Shown here: one piece after another, positions 1 to 9,415 of the stretch
Numbering within the stretch: position 1 is the stretch's first letter
Layout of the letters: every line of letters starts with the position of its first letter
From: DAITQM01 sp039794245
GTDB lineage: Bacteria; Pseudomonadota; Gammaproteobacteria; Xanthomonadales; Wenzhouxiangellaceae
DNA length: 60,593 nt
Reading direction: 5' to 3'
NCBI GenBank assembly: GCA_039794245.1
Contig: JBDIVS010000018.1
Coordinates: 1 to 60,593 of the forward strand
The notes under the pieces: generated by a model
What the model was told of the DNA's origin: nothing
Databases searched by the model: none
The model's input: the letters and a program-made list of their open reading frames with translations, nothing else
Translations under genes and position numbers: made by a program

Positions 1-1509
1 CCAATTTCTGGCTCAGCGTGAATTGTTGCAATGTCCCGCCCGGATTGAGATCGGCATCGAGCGCCGTATCGTGGCCGGCGGGTTTGAGCAGGCTGTCGTA
101 CAGGAATATCCGGTCATAGGTCAACTGCCCGCCCACCGTGCGCTGCGTGCGGGCCAGAAGGCCGTTGGCACTGCGCCCGTCATCGAGATCGTCATAGAGC
201 CAGGTGTCGCGGATCTGGGCGGCGCCGCTGCCTACCTGGCGCTGCGTCAGCCGGCCGAGGAAATCGTAACTGAACGTGAAGCTTTGGCCTTTGGCGTCGG
301 TCTGGCTCAGCAACTCGCTAAGACCGTTATACGCGAAGGACCACATACCCATGTCCGGATCCCAAAGCTGGGTGCGCTGGCCGAGGGCGTTGTAGTTGGC
401 GCCGGTCAGGTTGCCGGCGGGATCCTGGATCAGCGCCACGTTGCCCTGCGGGTCGGCCCAGAAGCGCGTGGTTGCGCCGTGGGCGTCGGTGGTGCGCAGC
501 AGATCGCCGCCACTGCCGAACAGCCGCTTGACGCAGAGCCGGTCGCCGAGTGCCAGCGTACCGCCCGGGTTGCCGAAGCTGCACTGGGCCGTGCCCGGCT
601 CGCCGCCGTTGGCCATCACCCAGATCGTGGTTTCCAGGCCGGCGTACTGGTAGGTGGTCCGGCGCTCGCCGCTCAAGGGCTGCGGCTGAAGCTTGGTCGC
701 CGGCCGGCCGAGTGGATCGTAGGTGAATCGGGTCAGAACCTCAGGGGCGGCCGGCAGGCGGGGTTCGCTCACTTCTTTCACCTGGCCGCGCCCGGTATGG
801 GCCATCGTCTCGGTGATCGTGCCGTTGAAGCCGTTGGTCTGCCGCTGCACCACCCGGTTCATCCGGTCGAAGGTCTCGGTCACCACCGGGCTGCCGTCGG
901 TCAGGTTCTTGACGGTGTAGACCGGGCCCGTGGCGCCGCAGCCCGTGCCCGGGCAGCCTCCCACCCACTCATAGCGGGTGCTGGAGCGCGGCGCATAGTG
1001 CGGGGTCTGGCCGGATTCACTTCCGGATCGGTCACCGTGGTGGCGATCGTGCCGTCCGGACTCACCGGAAAATAGCGCTCGATCTCCCGCCCGAAGGCGT
1101 CGTAAATCATCCGGACCGTCTGACCCTTCACATCCACCAGTTCGATCACGTTGCCCTCGCGCGCATCGTGCGTCATCCGCACGATCTGGTTCAGCGGATT
1201 GGTGACCGAGATCGGGAAATAGCCGGCGCTGGCGCCGGTACTGTAGCTCATGGTGGTGACCCGGGCCTGGGACACCCCGCCGCTGGCGGTCACCGCCTCT
1301 CCTGTCGGATTGCCGAAGGCGTCGTATCCCATCGCCATCTTGGACCAGGCGCCCGTGGGGGTGAAGGTGCAGCTTTGGACACTGCTGTTCCAGGCGACAT
1401 TGCCCGTCGCGGTGTAAACACAGGCCGGCTTGCGGTGCGTCGTGTTCCAGCCGAACAACTGGGTGACTTGTTTAGTACCGGTGACATTGCCGATTGCATT
1501 GCAGAGTTC
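1..1509 (-). pseudogene. RHS/YD-repeat protein fragment, frameshifted and cut by the left edge
   Basis: Minus-strand reading frame with repeated YD motifs: YDAFGNPT and YDAFGREIER in the first part, then TYDPLGRPATK, NYNALGQRTQL and SYDFLGRLTQRQ. These identify an RHS-family shell protein of the kind that carries polymorphic toxins. The frame opens after a TGA at 1510-1512 with no convincing start codon, so the 5' end is missing. One frameshift is needed at about 1012-1020: the text runs ...VTDPEVN in one frame and resumes as SGQTPHYAPRSS in another, then stays open to base 1. It lies 24 bases downstream of an ankyrin lipoprotein gene on the same strand, an arrangement seen at RHS toxin-immunity loci where displaced shell fragments follow immunity genes. 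Whether the missing part lies beyond the left edge cannot be seen. Confidence 0.8.
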
Positions 1510-1533
1510 TCATAATAACCGCCGGGAATGAGC

Positions 1534-2265
1534 TTAAGGGATTTTAGGATTAACCTCAACGCCACGTTCGCGCAAGAAAGCGATGACCTTTTGCCGCCAC
1601 TCGTAAAGTCGGTTGTTCGGATCAATGCCGTTATTCTCAAGCGGGTATACAATGGTTTTGCCATTATTAGTGATAGTGAAGTCTGCTCCTGCCTCAAGTA
1701 GTAAATATGTAATATCATAGCTGTTTAAAGATGCAGCCATCATTAAAGGAGTTGAACCAGAGCCGTCCTTAAAATTCAGATCAGTGCCAGATCTAATCAG
1801 AATTTCAACATTCTTGATTTGATAAGCTATTATGGCGCTGAATATAACTGTCCGATGAAGACTTGGATCAAAGTAGTTGGGATCACCACCATAGGCAAGA
1901 GCTGTTTCAAGGTAATAAGAATCCGGAATTTCTGCGGCCAAATAGATCACGGAATCACCGTTCGGCATAGTATAGTTTGGATTGGCTCCATGTTTTAACA
2001 AATGCTCAAAACCCTTTTTTCCTTTCAACAGTGTCCACAACAAGGGTGTCATACCCTGTTTACCAACAGCATTCACATCGACGCCTTCAGCGATTAATTC
2101 ATCGACACGAGCCAAATTACCCTCCCTGGCTGCCACGGCCAGTTCAATCACCCGCTCATCTTCATAATAATCGCGAATGTCCATGTCACCGGCTCGATAT
2201 CTGCTATCTGAACAACTTAACAGTAACAAGACTAATCCAATAAATTGATATACGCGAAGGTTCAT
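1534..2265 (-). CDS. ankyrin-repeat lipoprotein, possible immunity protein
   Basis: A 243-residue protein. The N-terminus is a short lipoprotein signal (MNLRVYQF, hydrophobic run, LLLLSCS with the lipobox Cys at about residue 18), so it is probably membrane-anchored. Residues 40-205 hold ankyrin repeats, with characteristic blocks such as GNLARVDELIAEGVDVNAV, GMTPLLWTLLKGK and GSTPLMMAASLN. No enzymatic motif is visible. Codons are AT-rich (TTA, ATT, CAA, AGA), unlike the GC-rich genes around it, which suggests horizontal acquisition. It directly precedes an RHS fragment on the same strand. Ankyrin-repeat proteins are known immunity partners of polymorphic toxins, so that role is an inference from context. 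The matching toxin is not recognisable. Confidence 0.75.
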   Translation of the reverse strand: MNLRVYQFIGLVLLLLSCSDSRYRAGDMDIRDYYEDERVIELAVAAREGNLARVDELIAEGVDVNAVGKQGMTPLLWTLLKGKKGFEHLLKHGANPNYTMPNGDSVIYLAAEIPDSYYLETALAYGGDPNYFDPSLHRTVIFSAIIAYQIKNVEILIRSGTDLNFKDGSGSTPLMMAASLNSYDITYLLLEAGADFTITNNGKTIVYPLENNGIDPNNRLYEWRQKVIAFLRERGVEVNPKIP

Positions 2266-2277
2266 CTTGCTGCCTCA

Positions 2278-2448
2278 TCAATTGTTCCGTTGACTAGCCA
2301 ATGCCTGTTGCACAGCTTCTATTTTATGGAGTTGGAGGCCATTTTGAAACTTTGCCGGCCAAAGCGGTACCCGCTGACCTGCCGCGTTTGGAAATGCCAA
2401 GTTGGTATCCTGGATAGAACTAAGCACATCACCGATCACGAAATAAGC
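2278..2448 (-). pseudogene. unidentified 56-codon open frame between mobile element A and the ankyrin gene
   Basis: Minus-strand frame open from the boundary of element A to TGA at 2278-2280, 12 bases before the ankyrin start. It reads AYFVIGDVLSSIQDTNLAFP and continues to ...QQALASQRNN, with a protein-like composition. It could be the last part of a gene whose product pairs with the ankyrin protein, or a short gene starting at the GTG in FVIGDV. In the reconstructed empty site a TAA from the target sequence precedes this frame, so simple interruption by the element does not restore a longer reading. I do not recognise it. Confidence 0.25.
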
Positions 2449-2586
2449 TTAACCCAACAGTTGCATAAATTTTGCTGGAATTTATATATTTCTTCATTAA
2501 ATCAATAAGTTATAAGAATTTTAGTTAAAGCATCGAATTCACCTGGGGTGACGCGCCCGGTTTCTCGCCCAAGCGGGCGGCGCATA

Positions 2587-2757
2587 GAGAACCAATCTCG
2601 GCATTCCGCACGAGCCGCGTTGCGTTCCCAAACGCCCGCGGGCAAGGAGCGAGGCGCAGGCGATAGTGATTCTATCGCCCAGCCGATGGACGCCGCCCGC
2701 GGGCGTTTGGGACGCAACCTACCGGGACGGCGGCGCGGAATGCCGAGATTGGTTCTC
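2587..2757. repeat. triple nested palindrome inside element A
   Basis: The outer arms are exact 23-base inverted repeats at 2587-2609 and 2735-2757, beginning GAGAACCAATCTCGGC. Inside them lies a second pair, 2619-2643 and 2695-2718, which match except for one extra base. At the centre is GGCGATAG / CTATCGCC (2659-2666, 2672-2679) with a 5-base loop. Copy B keeps the outer pair but has only a short GC-rich loop in place of the inner two. The nesting suggests one palindromic unit inserted inside another. Confidence 0.85.
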
Positions 2758-2774
2758 ATGCCCGCTTGCCCTCG

Positions 2775-2800
2775 AACCGTAGAATGACTACGGTTTTTAC
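2775..2800 (+). terminator. hairpin with T-tract inside element A
   Basis: AACCGTAG (2775-2782), loop AATGA, CTACGGTT (2788-2795), then a short T run. The shape is that of a rho-independent terminator on the plus strand. The same hairpin is present in copy B in the opposite orientation. Whether it ends a real transcript is unknown. Confidence 0.4.
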
Positions 2801-2946
2801 TCGGGCAGTCCTGCCTTCGCCCTGTCCCAACGGGCCGGCCTGCGGCCGTTCAAATTGCATTCCCGACGCATATGTCGGGCAATCGGACAAGCTGTACTCA
2901 CCAGCTTGACCGAGAATCCCGGGAATTGATGCAACAGTTGGGTTAA

Positions 2947-3187
2947 TATTCATCGCGAACTCATCCTCTTCTGGTTGACTGAAAATCCTATTATCTCAGT
3001 CTGGAACTTCGATGCCGAGATAGGGGGGAGGAGTCCATACTTATCTTCGTGGTGAAAAATAGTTTTACTGGCTTCCCGCATACGCCTGTCTGCGTGCGTA
3101 CACGCACAGGCAGGCGGGAATAAAAAGAAACAACTGCATCTCCGGGGCATCTGCAGGGCGGTTGGGTTACCCCCCGGCTTTTTTGTG
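2947..3187. other. intergenic stretch with an imperfect hairpin at 3083-3116
   Basis: Between element A and the methyltransferase stop no gene is convincing. A strong imperfect hairpin (CGCCTG...GCGTGCGTACACGC...CAGGCG) lies at 3083-3116. It is preceded by CTTCGTGGTGAAAA, a half-unit of the dispersed CTTCGTG repeat also seen near 4500 and 31440. A short minus-strand frame ending near 2950 (FHHEDKYGLLPPISASKF) looks mildly protein-like but has no supported start. Confidence 0.4.
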
Positions 3188-4306
3188 TCACAACCGATGC
3201 CGCCAGTCGGCGGCCTTGGGCAGCAGCGCCGGGTCGATACCCCGGCCGAGCACCATCACCTGGAAGCGCTCGCCCATTTCGCCGGGCAGCAACAGCCGAC
3301 GTGCTTCGGCGGCGTTGCCGCCGCCTACCGCGAGTGCATCGAGGATGCCGGCGGCCAGAAGAAACTCGGCCTGGCTGGTGTAAGCGAGCACATCCAGACC
3401 GAGCGCATCGGCCGCTTCGGCCACTGTCGTGAAATCGACGAAGGCGGTCAGATCCTGCGTCCCCGGCGCCAGCAGCGCATCGTCATGGGCCCGGTGCCGG
3501 TGGTGGCAGAGCAACGTGCCCATCGAGCGCTCCGGAAGGTAGAACTCGCGGCGCGGATAACCGTAATCGACGAGGATGACGGCGCCGTGGCTGAAACCGG
3601 AGGTCCAGGCAGCGAGCGCCGGGGCGATCTCGGGATGGACTTCGCTCAGATAATCGTCCGGCCAGGGGTAATCGAGATCGCGCTCCAGGGCGGCAAGCCG
3701 CTCGCCGGTGGACGGCTCGGGGGGCATCTCGCACCATTCGAAGCGCTCGCCGGCCAGCGCCACACCCAACTCGACCCACGCCCCGGCGCGTCGCAGAACC
3801 CGGGATACCGGCTGCGCATCGAGTACTTCGTTGGCCACGACGAGCCGCGGCAGATCGTCCACCGCACCGCCGCCATCCCAGGTGAGGCGCGAGCGGAGTT
3901 CGGCCGGCAAGTCGGCCAGCAACTCTGCCTGCCGCCGGCGCATTGCCGGGCTGATCTCGTCGATTCGATACCGTACCGGCGGCCATCCGGCAGCGGTCAG
4001 GGCAGTGATCAGATCGCGCGCCAAACGGCCGCTGCCTGAACCGATTTCGACGATTTCATAATCGCCGGCGAATGACTCAGCCAGCGGTGCCAAGGCGCGC
4101 GCCAGGCTGCGAGCGAACAGCGGGCCAAGTTCAGGAGCGGTGACAAAATCGCCCGCAGCACCGAACGGGTTGGCGGGCGAAGTGTAATAGCCGTGCTGCG
4201 GGTGGTACAGGCAAAGCGCCATATACTCGCGAAAGCGGAGCGCTCCGGCAGTTTTGATCCGCCGCCCGATCTCCGCGGCGAGCGGCGTTGCGGCCTGGGA
4301 CATCAT
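3188..4306 (-). CDS. MidA-family SAM-dependent methyltransferase
   Basis: A 372-residue protein of the MidA/NDUFAF7 family (COG1565). The family motif GDFVTAPELGPLFARSLA is near residue 52, and the SAM-binding glycine motif VEIGSGSGRLARDL is near residue 85. It continues with VVANEVLDAQPV and a C-terminal DYGYPRREFY block, and it spans the whole family length. The mitochondrial relatives methylate an arginine of a complex I subunit; the bacterial substrate is not established. The two candidate Met starts are adjacent (4306 and 4303). It is separated from rplQ by 347 bases that contain a dispersed repeat, so it is probably not in the ribosomal operon. Confidence 0.85.
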   Translation of the reverse strand: MMSQAATPLAAEIGRRIKTAGALRFREYMALCLYHPQHGYYTSPANPFGAAGDFVTAPELGPLFARSLARALAPLAESFAGDYEIVEIGSGSGRLARDLITALTAAGWPPVRYRIDEISPAMRRRQAELLADLPAELRSRLTWDGGGAVDDLPRLVVANEVLDAQPVSRVLRRAGAWVELGVALAGERFEWCEMPPEPSTGERLAALERDLDYPWPDDYLSEVHPEIAPALAAWTSGFSHGAVILVDYGYPRREFYLPERSMGTLLCHHRHRAHDDALLAPGTQDLTAFVDFTTVAEAADALGLDVLAYTSQAEFLLAAGILDALAVGGGNAAEARRLLLPGEMGERFQVMVLGRGIDPALLPKAADWRHRL

Positions 4307-4653
4307 ATATCACCCGGATCGAATAAAACGGCGCATCACTGATGCCTGCCCCACCCCCAGGATCTAAGTCCGGATCAGGCCCTAACCCGCCCCCGCGAGC
4401 AGGGAAAAGACCGGCTCTGCGCAAGTGACCGAATGGCCAAAAAACGATATGGCCGAAAAAGATACGAGAAGAATACTCACCACGAAGGTCAGGAAGGATG
4501 GGATTTACCGAATCAAGCCTTCGTGCTCTTCGTGGTGAGATCGGTCATTTACCTCGCCGTTGCAAACCAGTCATTCTTGGCGCTTTTGATAAGAGATATG
4601 ATGTATTTTCGGCAGCTTAGGCGTTTATCGATTGATTTGATGAAACAAAAAAA
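4307..4653. repeat. intergenic region with CTTCGTGGTGAG inverted repeat (4476-4539)
   Basis: No gene is visible. An exact 12-base inverted repeat CTCACCACGAAG (4476-4487) / CTTCGTGGTGAG (4528-4539) flanks further CCTTCGTG-like words. The same words occur at 3047-3060 and 31405-31486. A T-run follows the rplQ stop on the minus strand but no clear terminator stem precedes it. Confidence 0.6.
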
Positions 4654-5040
4654 TCAAGCGGCCTGCGCAGTGTCCTCGGCAACCGGTTGGTCGAGCAATT
4701 CGACCAGCGCCAAAGGCGCGGCGTCGCCGACGCGGAAACCGCATTTCAGGATACGGAGATAACCACCCGGGCGGGTCGCGAAACGCGGCCCAAGTTCAGT
4801 GAATAACTTGTCCACGACGTCCTGGTCACGCAGCCGGGCGAAGGCCAACCGGCGATTGGCGACCGAATCGGTGCGGGCCAGAGTGATCAACGGTTCGGCG
4901 ACGCGGCGCAGTTCCTTGGCCTTGGGCAGCGTGGTGGTGATCGTTTCGTGTTTGAACAGCGACGAGGCCATGTTGCGGAACATGGCGCGGCGGTGGCTGC
5001 TGTTGCGGTTCAGTTTGCGGCCGGATTTGAGGTGGCGCAT
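4654..5040 (-). CDS. rplQ: 50S ribosomal protein L17
   Basis: A 128-residue protein that opens MRHLKSGRKLNRNSSHRRAM, the typical L17 start, followed by FRNMASSLFKHETITTTLPK and AKELRRVAEPLITLAR. L17 binds 23S rRNA near the exit-tunnel side of the large subunit. It is the last gene of the alpha operon, 27 bases after rpoA. The length matches bacterial L17 and the acidic short C-terminal tail (EDTAQAA) is normal variation. Confidence 0.97.
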   Translation of the reverse strand: MRHLKSGRKLNRNSSHRRAMFRNMASSLFKHETITTTLPKAKELRRVAEPLITLARTDSVANRRLAFARLRDQDVVDKLFTELGPRFATRPGGYLRILKCGFRVGDAAPLALVELLDQPVAEDTAQAA

Positions 5041-5067
5041 GATCTTGACTCCTGGTTTATATTGCGC

Positions 5068-6072
5068 TCAGTCGGCGCCGGTCAGGCCGGGCGGCGGCCA
5101 GTTGCCGATCACCATGCCGAGGCTGAGATTGTGCGTCGCCAGGACGTCCTTGATCTCAACCAGCGATTTCTTGCCCAGGTTTGGGGTCTTCAATAATTCA
5201 TTTTCGGTGCGCTGCACCAACTCGCCGACGTACATGATGTTCTCAGCCTTCAGACAATTGGTCGAGCGCACCGTCAGGTTGAGTTCATCGATCGGGCGCA
5301 ACAGGATCGGATCGAGCATCTGCCGTCCGCTGGCTGCCTGGCGCTCGTCGCGGGCGGTGAAATCGCCAAAAACCGACAACTGATCGGCGAGGACGTTGGC
5401 GGCGTATTTGACGGCGTCCTCGCAATCCATGCTACCGTTGGTTTCGATGTCGAGCACCAGCCGGTCGAGGTTGGTGCGCTGTTCGACGCGCGCCGCTTCC
5501 ACGGCATAGGCGACGCGCCTGACCGGGCAGAATGAAGCATCGAGCAGCAGCCGGCCGATCGGCGCCGGGCTTTCGAGTTCGTCACTCTGGACGCGGACCG
5601 CCGGACGGTAACCGGTGCCCCGTTCGACAACCAGCCGCATCGTGATCTCGCTGTCGCGGGTCAGGTGGCAGATGACGTATTGCGGATCGACAACCTCGAC
5701 CGAGTGGTCGGCGGCGATGTCGGCGGCGGTCACTGCGCCCTGGCCTTTCTTTTTCAGCGTCAGCTCGGCGCGTTCCTTGCCGTTCATGCGCAGGGCCAGC
5801 TGCTTGAGGTTGAGCATGACGTCGATCACGTCCTCCTGCAAACCCTCGGCGACGCTGTATTCATGCTGCACGCCTTCGATTTCGACTTCGGTCACGGCGC
5901 AACCCGGTACCGACGAGAGCAGCACGCGGCGCAGGGCGTTGCCAAGCGTATGCCCGAAGCCGCGCTCCAGCGGTTCGAGCACGATTTTCGCGTGGCTCGG
6001 CGTTAAGCGCTCGACAACGGCACTCTTCGGTTTCAACAGGTTTTCGAGCTTGATGCTGCTGGAAGCTGTCAT
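5068..6072 (-). CDS. rpoA: DNA-directed RNA polymerase alpha subunit
   Basis: A 334-residue protein. The N-terminal assembly domain shows PLERGFGHTLGNALRRVLLS near residue 32 and the dimer-forming region to about 235. The C-terminal domain has NCLKAENIMYVGELVQRTEN and LGKKSLVEIKDVL, the helix-hairpin-helix region that contacts UP elements and activators. Length is close to the 329 residues of E. coli. It lies between rpsD (131-base gap) and rplQ, as in the gammaproteobacterial alpha operon, so it is likely co-transcribed from the promoter before rpsM. Confidence 0.98.
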   Translation of the reverse strand: MTASSSIKLENLLKPKSAVVERLTPSHAKIVLEPLERGFGHTLGNALRRVLLSSVPGCAVTEVEIEGVQHEYSVAEGLQEDVIDVMLNLKQLALRMNGKERAELTLKKKGQGAVTAADIAADHSVEVVDPQYVICHLTRDSEITMRLVVERGTGYRPAVRVQSDELESPAPIGRLLLDASFCPVRRVAYAVEAARVEQRTNLDRLVLDIETNGSMDCEDAVKYAANVLADQLSVFGDFTARDERQAASGRQMLDPILLRPIDELNLTVRSTNCLKAENIMYVGELVQRTENELLKTPNLGKKSLVEIKDVLATHNLSLGMVIGNWPPPGLTGAD

Positions 6073-6203
6073 CTATCACACTCTCAATCGTTTCATAACA
6101 CTGCACTGAACGCCTGAGGCGCCGTCCTGGGCGCCGGCGGCCCGGAGCGGGAAGCACGCCGGCCGGAAGCGAACCGGGAGGCGGTGCGGCCTGGTCGCCG
6201 GGT

Positions 6204-6830
6204 TTATTTCGAATAAAGCTCGACGATCAGATTTTCGTTGATGTCCAGCGGCAGGTCAGCGCGGTCGGGGACGCTTTTGAACACCCCGGACAGCTTGCCG
6301 CCGTCAACATCCACCCAGGTGGGCTGGAGATCCATTTCCTGGCTGATCTTCAGCGCCTCGGCAATGCGCAACTGCTTTTGGGCCTTGTCGCGGATGGTGA
6401 TCACGTCGGCGGGTTTGACTGGCGAAGACGGAATGTTGACCACTTTGCCGTTGACTTCGACGCAGCGATGGCTGACCAGTTGCCGGGCCTGGGCACGGGT
6501 CACCGCGAAGCCCATGCGGTAAACGACGTTGTCCAGGCGGCATTCGAGCAGGCGCAACAGATTGTGGCCGGTAGCGCCGCGCTGCTGGGCCGCCTTTTTG
6601 TAGTAGTTGCGGAACTGGCGCTCGAGTATGCCGTAAGTCCGGCGCAGTTTCTGCTTCTCGCGCAACTGCAAGGCATAATCCGAGACTTTCTGGCGGCGTG
6701 CGGTGCCGTGCTGGCCCGGAGCCTGCGTCAGTTTGCATTTCGATTCCAGACCGCGCGCCGGGCTGGTCAGGCCGAGGTCTGCGCCTTCGCGCCGCGCCAG
6801 TTTGCAACGGGGACCTAAATATCGTGCCAT
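6204..6830 (-). CDS. rpsD: 30S ribosomal protein S4
   Basis: A 208-residue protein starting MARYLGPRCKLARREGADLG. The open frame extends 16 codons further upstream, but MARYLGP is the conserved start. The S4 RNA-binding domain is visible as RLDNVVYRMGFAVTRAQARQ followed by LVSHRCVEVNGKVVNIPS. S4 is a primary 16S rRNA binder and, in E. coli, the translational repressor of the alpha operon. It lies 17 bases after rpsK. The N-terminus lacks a CxxC zinc knuckle. Confidence 0.97.
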   Translation of the reverse strand: MARYLGPRCKLARREGADLGLTSPARGLESKCKLTQAPGQHGTARRQKVSDYALQLREKQKLRRTYGILERQFRNYYKKAAQQRGATGHNLLRLLECRLDNVVYRMGFAVTRAQARQLVSHRCVEVNGKVVNIPSSPVKPADVITIRDKAQKQLRIAEALKISQEMDLQPTWVDVDGGKLSGVFKSVPDRADLPLDINENLIVELYSK

Positions 6831-6847
6831 ATCTTGTCTGCCTCCGG

Positions 6848-7234
6848 TCAGACCCGGCGCCGTTTCGGCGGCCGGCAACCGTTGTGCGGAATGGGGGTTT
6901 TGTCGATGATGTTGCTGATCCGGTAGCCGACCGCATTCAACGCGCGCACCGAGGATTCGCGCCCGGGGCCGGGGCCGTTGACATGCACTTCGAGGTTTTT
7001 GAGGCCGTAATCGAGCGCCGCCCGGCCCGCCGCCTCGGCGGCAACCTGCGCCGCGAACGGTGTGCTCTTGCGCGAGCCACTGAACCCGGCACCGCCGGAC
7101 GTCGCCCAGGAAAGCGTATTACCCTGGCGGTCGGTGATCGTAATGATCGTGTTGTTGAACGAGGCATGAATGTGCGCAATGCCGTCAGTGACGACCTTGC
7201 GGACTTTCTTGTGCGAGGCGGCGGGTTTGGCCAT
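6848..7234 (-). CDS. rpsK: 30S ribosomal protein S11
   Basis: A 128-residue protein, MAKPAASHKKVRKVVTDGIA. The next block HIHASFNNTIITITDRQGNT and the C-terminal HNGCRPPKRRRV are diagnostic of S11, which forms the platform of the small subunit. The frame is open three codons further (TTG), but ATG at 7234 matches the family start. It lies 50 bases after rpsM and 17 before rpsD in the alpha operon. Confidence 0.97.
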   Translation of the reverse strand: MAKPAASHKKVRKVVTDGIAHIHASFNNTIITITDRQGNTLSWATSGGAGFSGSRKSTPFAAQVAAEAAGRAALDYGLKNLEVHVNGPGPGRESSVRALNAVGYRISNIIDKTPIPHNGCRPPKRRRV

Positions 7235-7284
7235 GCGGATCAACCTTGCTTCTGTGTTCGATAACCGGCGTCTGAAGACCCGGA

Positions 7285-7641
7285 TTACTTGCGGATCGGG
7301 CGGCGCGGACCTTTGCGGGTCCGGGCATTGGTCCGGCTGCGCTGGCCGCGCACCGGCAGGCCGCGGCGGTGACGCATGCCGCGATAGCAGCCGACATCCA
7401 TCAGGCGCTTGATGCTCATCGCCACTTCGCGGCGCAGATCGCCCTCGACGACGAAGCGCCCGACCTGGGCGCGCAGGTTCTCGACCTCGCCGTCGGTCAG
7501 GTCGCGTACCTTGCGCCCCGGTTCGACACCGGCCGCTTGGCAGATTTTCAGGGCCCGCGGGCGGCCGATTCCATAGATGCCGGTCAGCGCCACCCAGGCG
7601 TGTTTTTGGATCGGTAAATTGACACCAGCGATACGCGCCAT
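7285..7641 (-). CDS. rpsM: 30S ribosomal protein S13
   Basis: A 118-residue protein, MARIAGVNLPIQKHAWVALT, with GIGRPRALKICQAAGVEPG and the basic tail RGQRSRTNARTRKGPRRP that reaches the decoding region. First gene of the alpha operon (rpsM-rpsK-rpsD-rpoA-rplQ). A 270-base gap to rpmJ upstream contains a strong promoter and an untranslated leader of roughly 150 bases, so this operon can be transcribed independently of the spc operon. Confidence 0.97.
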   Translation of the reverse strand: MARIAGVNLPIQKHAWVALTGIYGIGRPRALKICQAAGVEPGRKVRDLTDGEVENLRAQVGRFVVEGDLRREVAMSIKRLMDVGCYRGMRHRRGLPVRGQRSRTNARTRKGPRRPIRK

Positions 7642-7798
7642 CGTCTATACTCCATACTGCCGTGCCGCGGCACAGCGCAAAACATTACGGCCGGTGACGG
7701 CCGGTCAACATCGATCGGTACGGTTCCGGCTCCGGCCGGTCTGCGCACCGTCCCGGGCGGGTTCGGCGGGAAACCGGGAATCCGGACTGTAACGCACC

Positions 7799-7827
7799 AT
7801 TATAACAATTGCCGCCCACCTGGACAA
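7799..7827 (-). promoter_or_regulatory. sigma70-type promoter of the alpha operon
   Basis: On the minus strand a perfect -10 TATAAT (7804-7799) stands 17 bases from a -35-like TTGTCC (7827-7822). It lies about 160 bases upstream of rpsM and downstream of rpmJ, the position of an independent alpha-operon promoter in E. coli. The intervening leader contains a GTGAC-type short palindrome and could carry S4 autoregulation; that is inference. Confidence 0.8.
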
Positions 7828-7911
7828 GAGCGCCCCCCGCCCCGTTTCCGGGCGCGGCCCGCCGGGCAGCGGCGAGGACACGCCTCCTCACGGGCCCCGA
7901 ACCGGACACCC

Positions 7912-8025
7912 TCAACCCTGGCGCTGCTTGTGCCTGGCCTCTTTGCAGATCACGTAGACCACGCCGTTACGGCGCACGATCTTGCACTGGCGGCAGATTT
8001 TCTTGACCGAAGCCTGAACTTTCAT
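7912..8025 (-). CDS. rpmJ: 50S ribosomal protein L36
   Basis: A 37-residue protein, MKVQASVKKICRQCKIVRRN, ending KEARHKQRQG. The zinc ribbon is intact (Cys11, Cys14, Cys27, His32), so this is the zinc-binding C+ form. It follows secY by 28 bases and closes the spc operon. ATG at 8025 is preceded by CAGAGGAATGCCACC, a good Shine-Dalgarno region. Confidence 0.96.
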   Translation of the reverse strand: MKVQASVKKICRQCKIVRRNGVVYVICKEARHKQRQG

Positions 8026-8053
8026 GGTGGCATTCCTCTGTTGTTGGGGCCGT

Positions 8054-9414
<1,361 letters not shown>

Positions 9415-9415
<1 letters not shown>

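Larger units (their letters stand above)
2453..2942 (-). mobile_element. non-autonomous palindromic element, copy A (490 bp)
   Basis: Bounded by terminal inverted repeats beginning CCCAACAGTTGCATAAATT, with the right end showing ATGCAACAGTTGGG. A 4-bp direct repeat TTAA flanks it at 2449-2452 and 2943-2946. One end is AT-rich. The rest is GC-rich and made of nested inverted repeats. No transposase or plausible gene is inside. It shares its ends and most internal sequence, in the opposite orientation, with copy B (32535-32908) and copy C (39890-40046). The minus strand assignment means that it is inverted relative to B and C. Confidence 0.85.

Noticed and set aside
2245..2508. Plus-strand 87-codon open frame next to element A
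   Set aside because: It runs from the ankyrin signal-peptide antisense into the element's AT-rich end; no ribosome binding site or homology-like content.
3140..3187. Rho-independent terminator after the MidA-type gene
   Set aside because: A GC-rich stretch and a T-run are present, but they do not form a stem followed by Ts in the direction of transcription.
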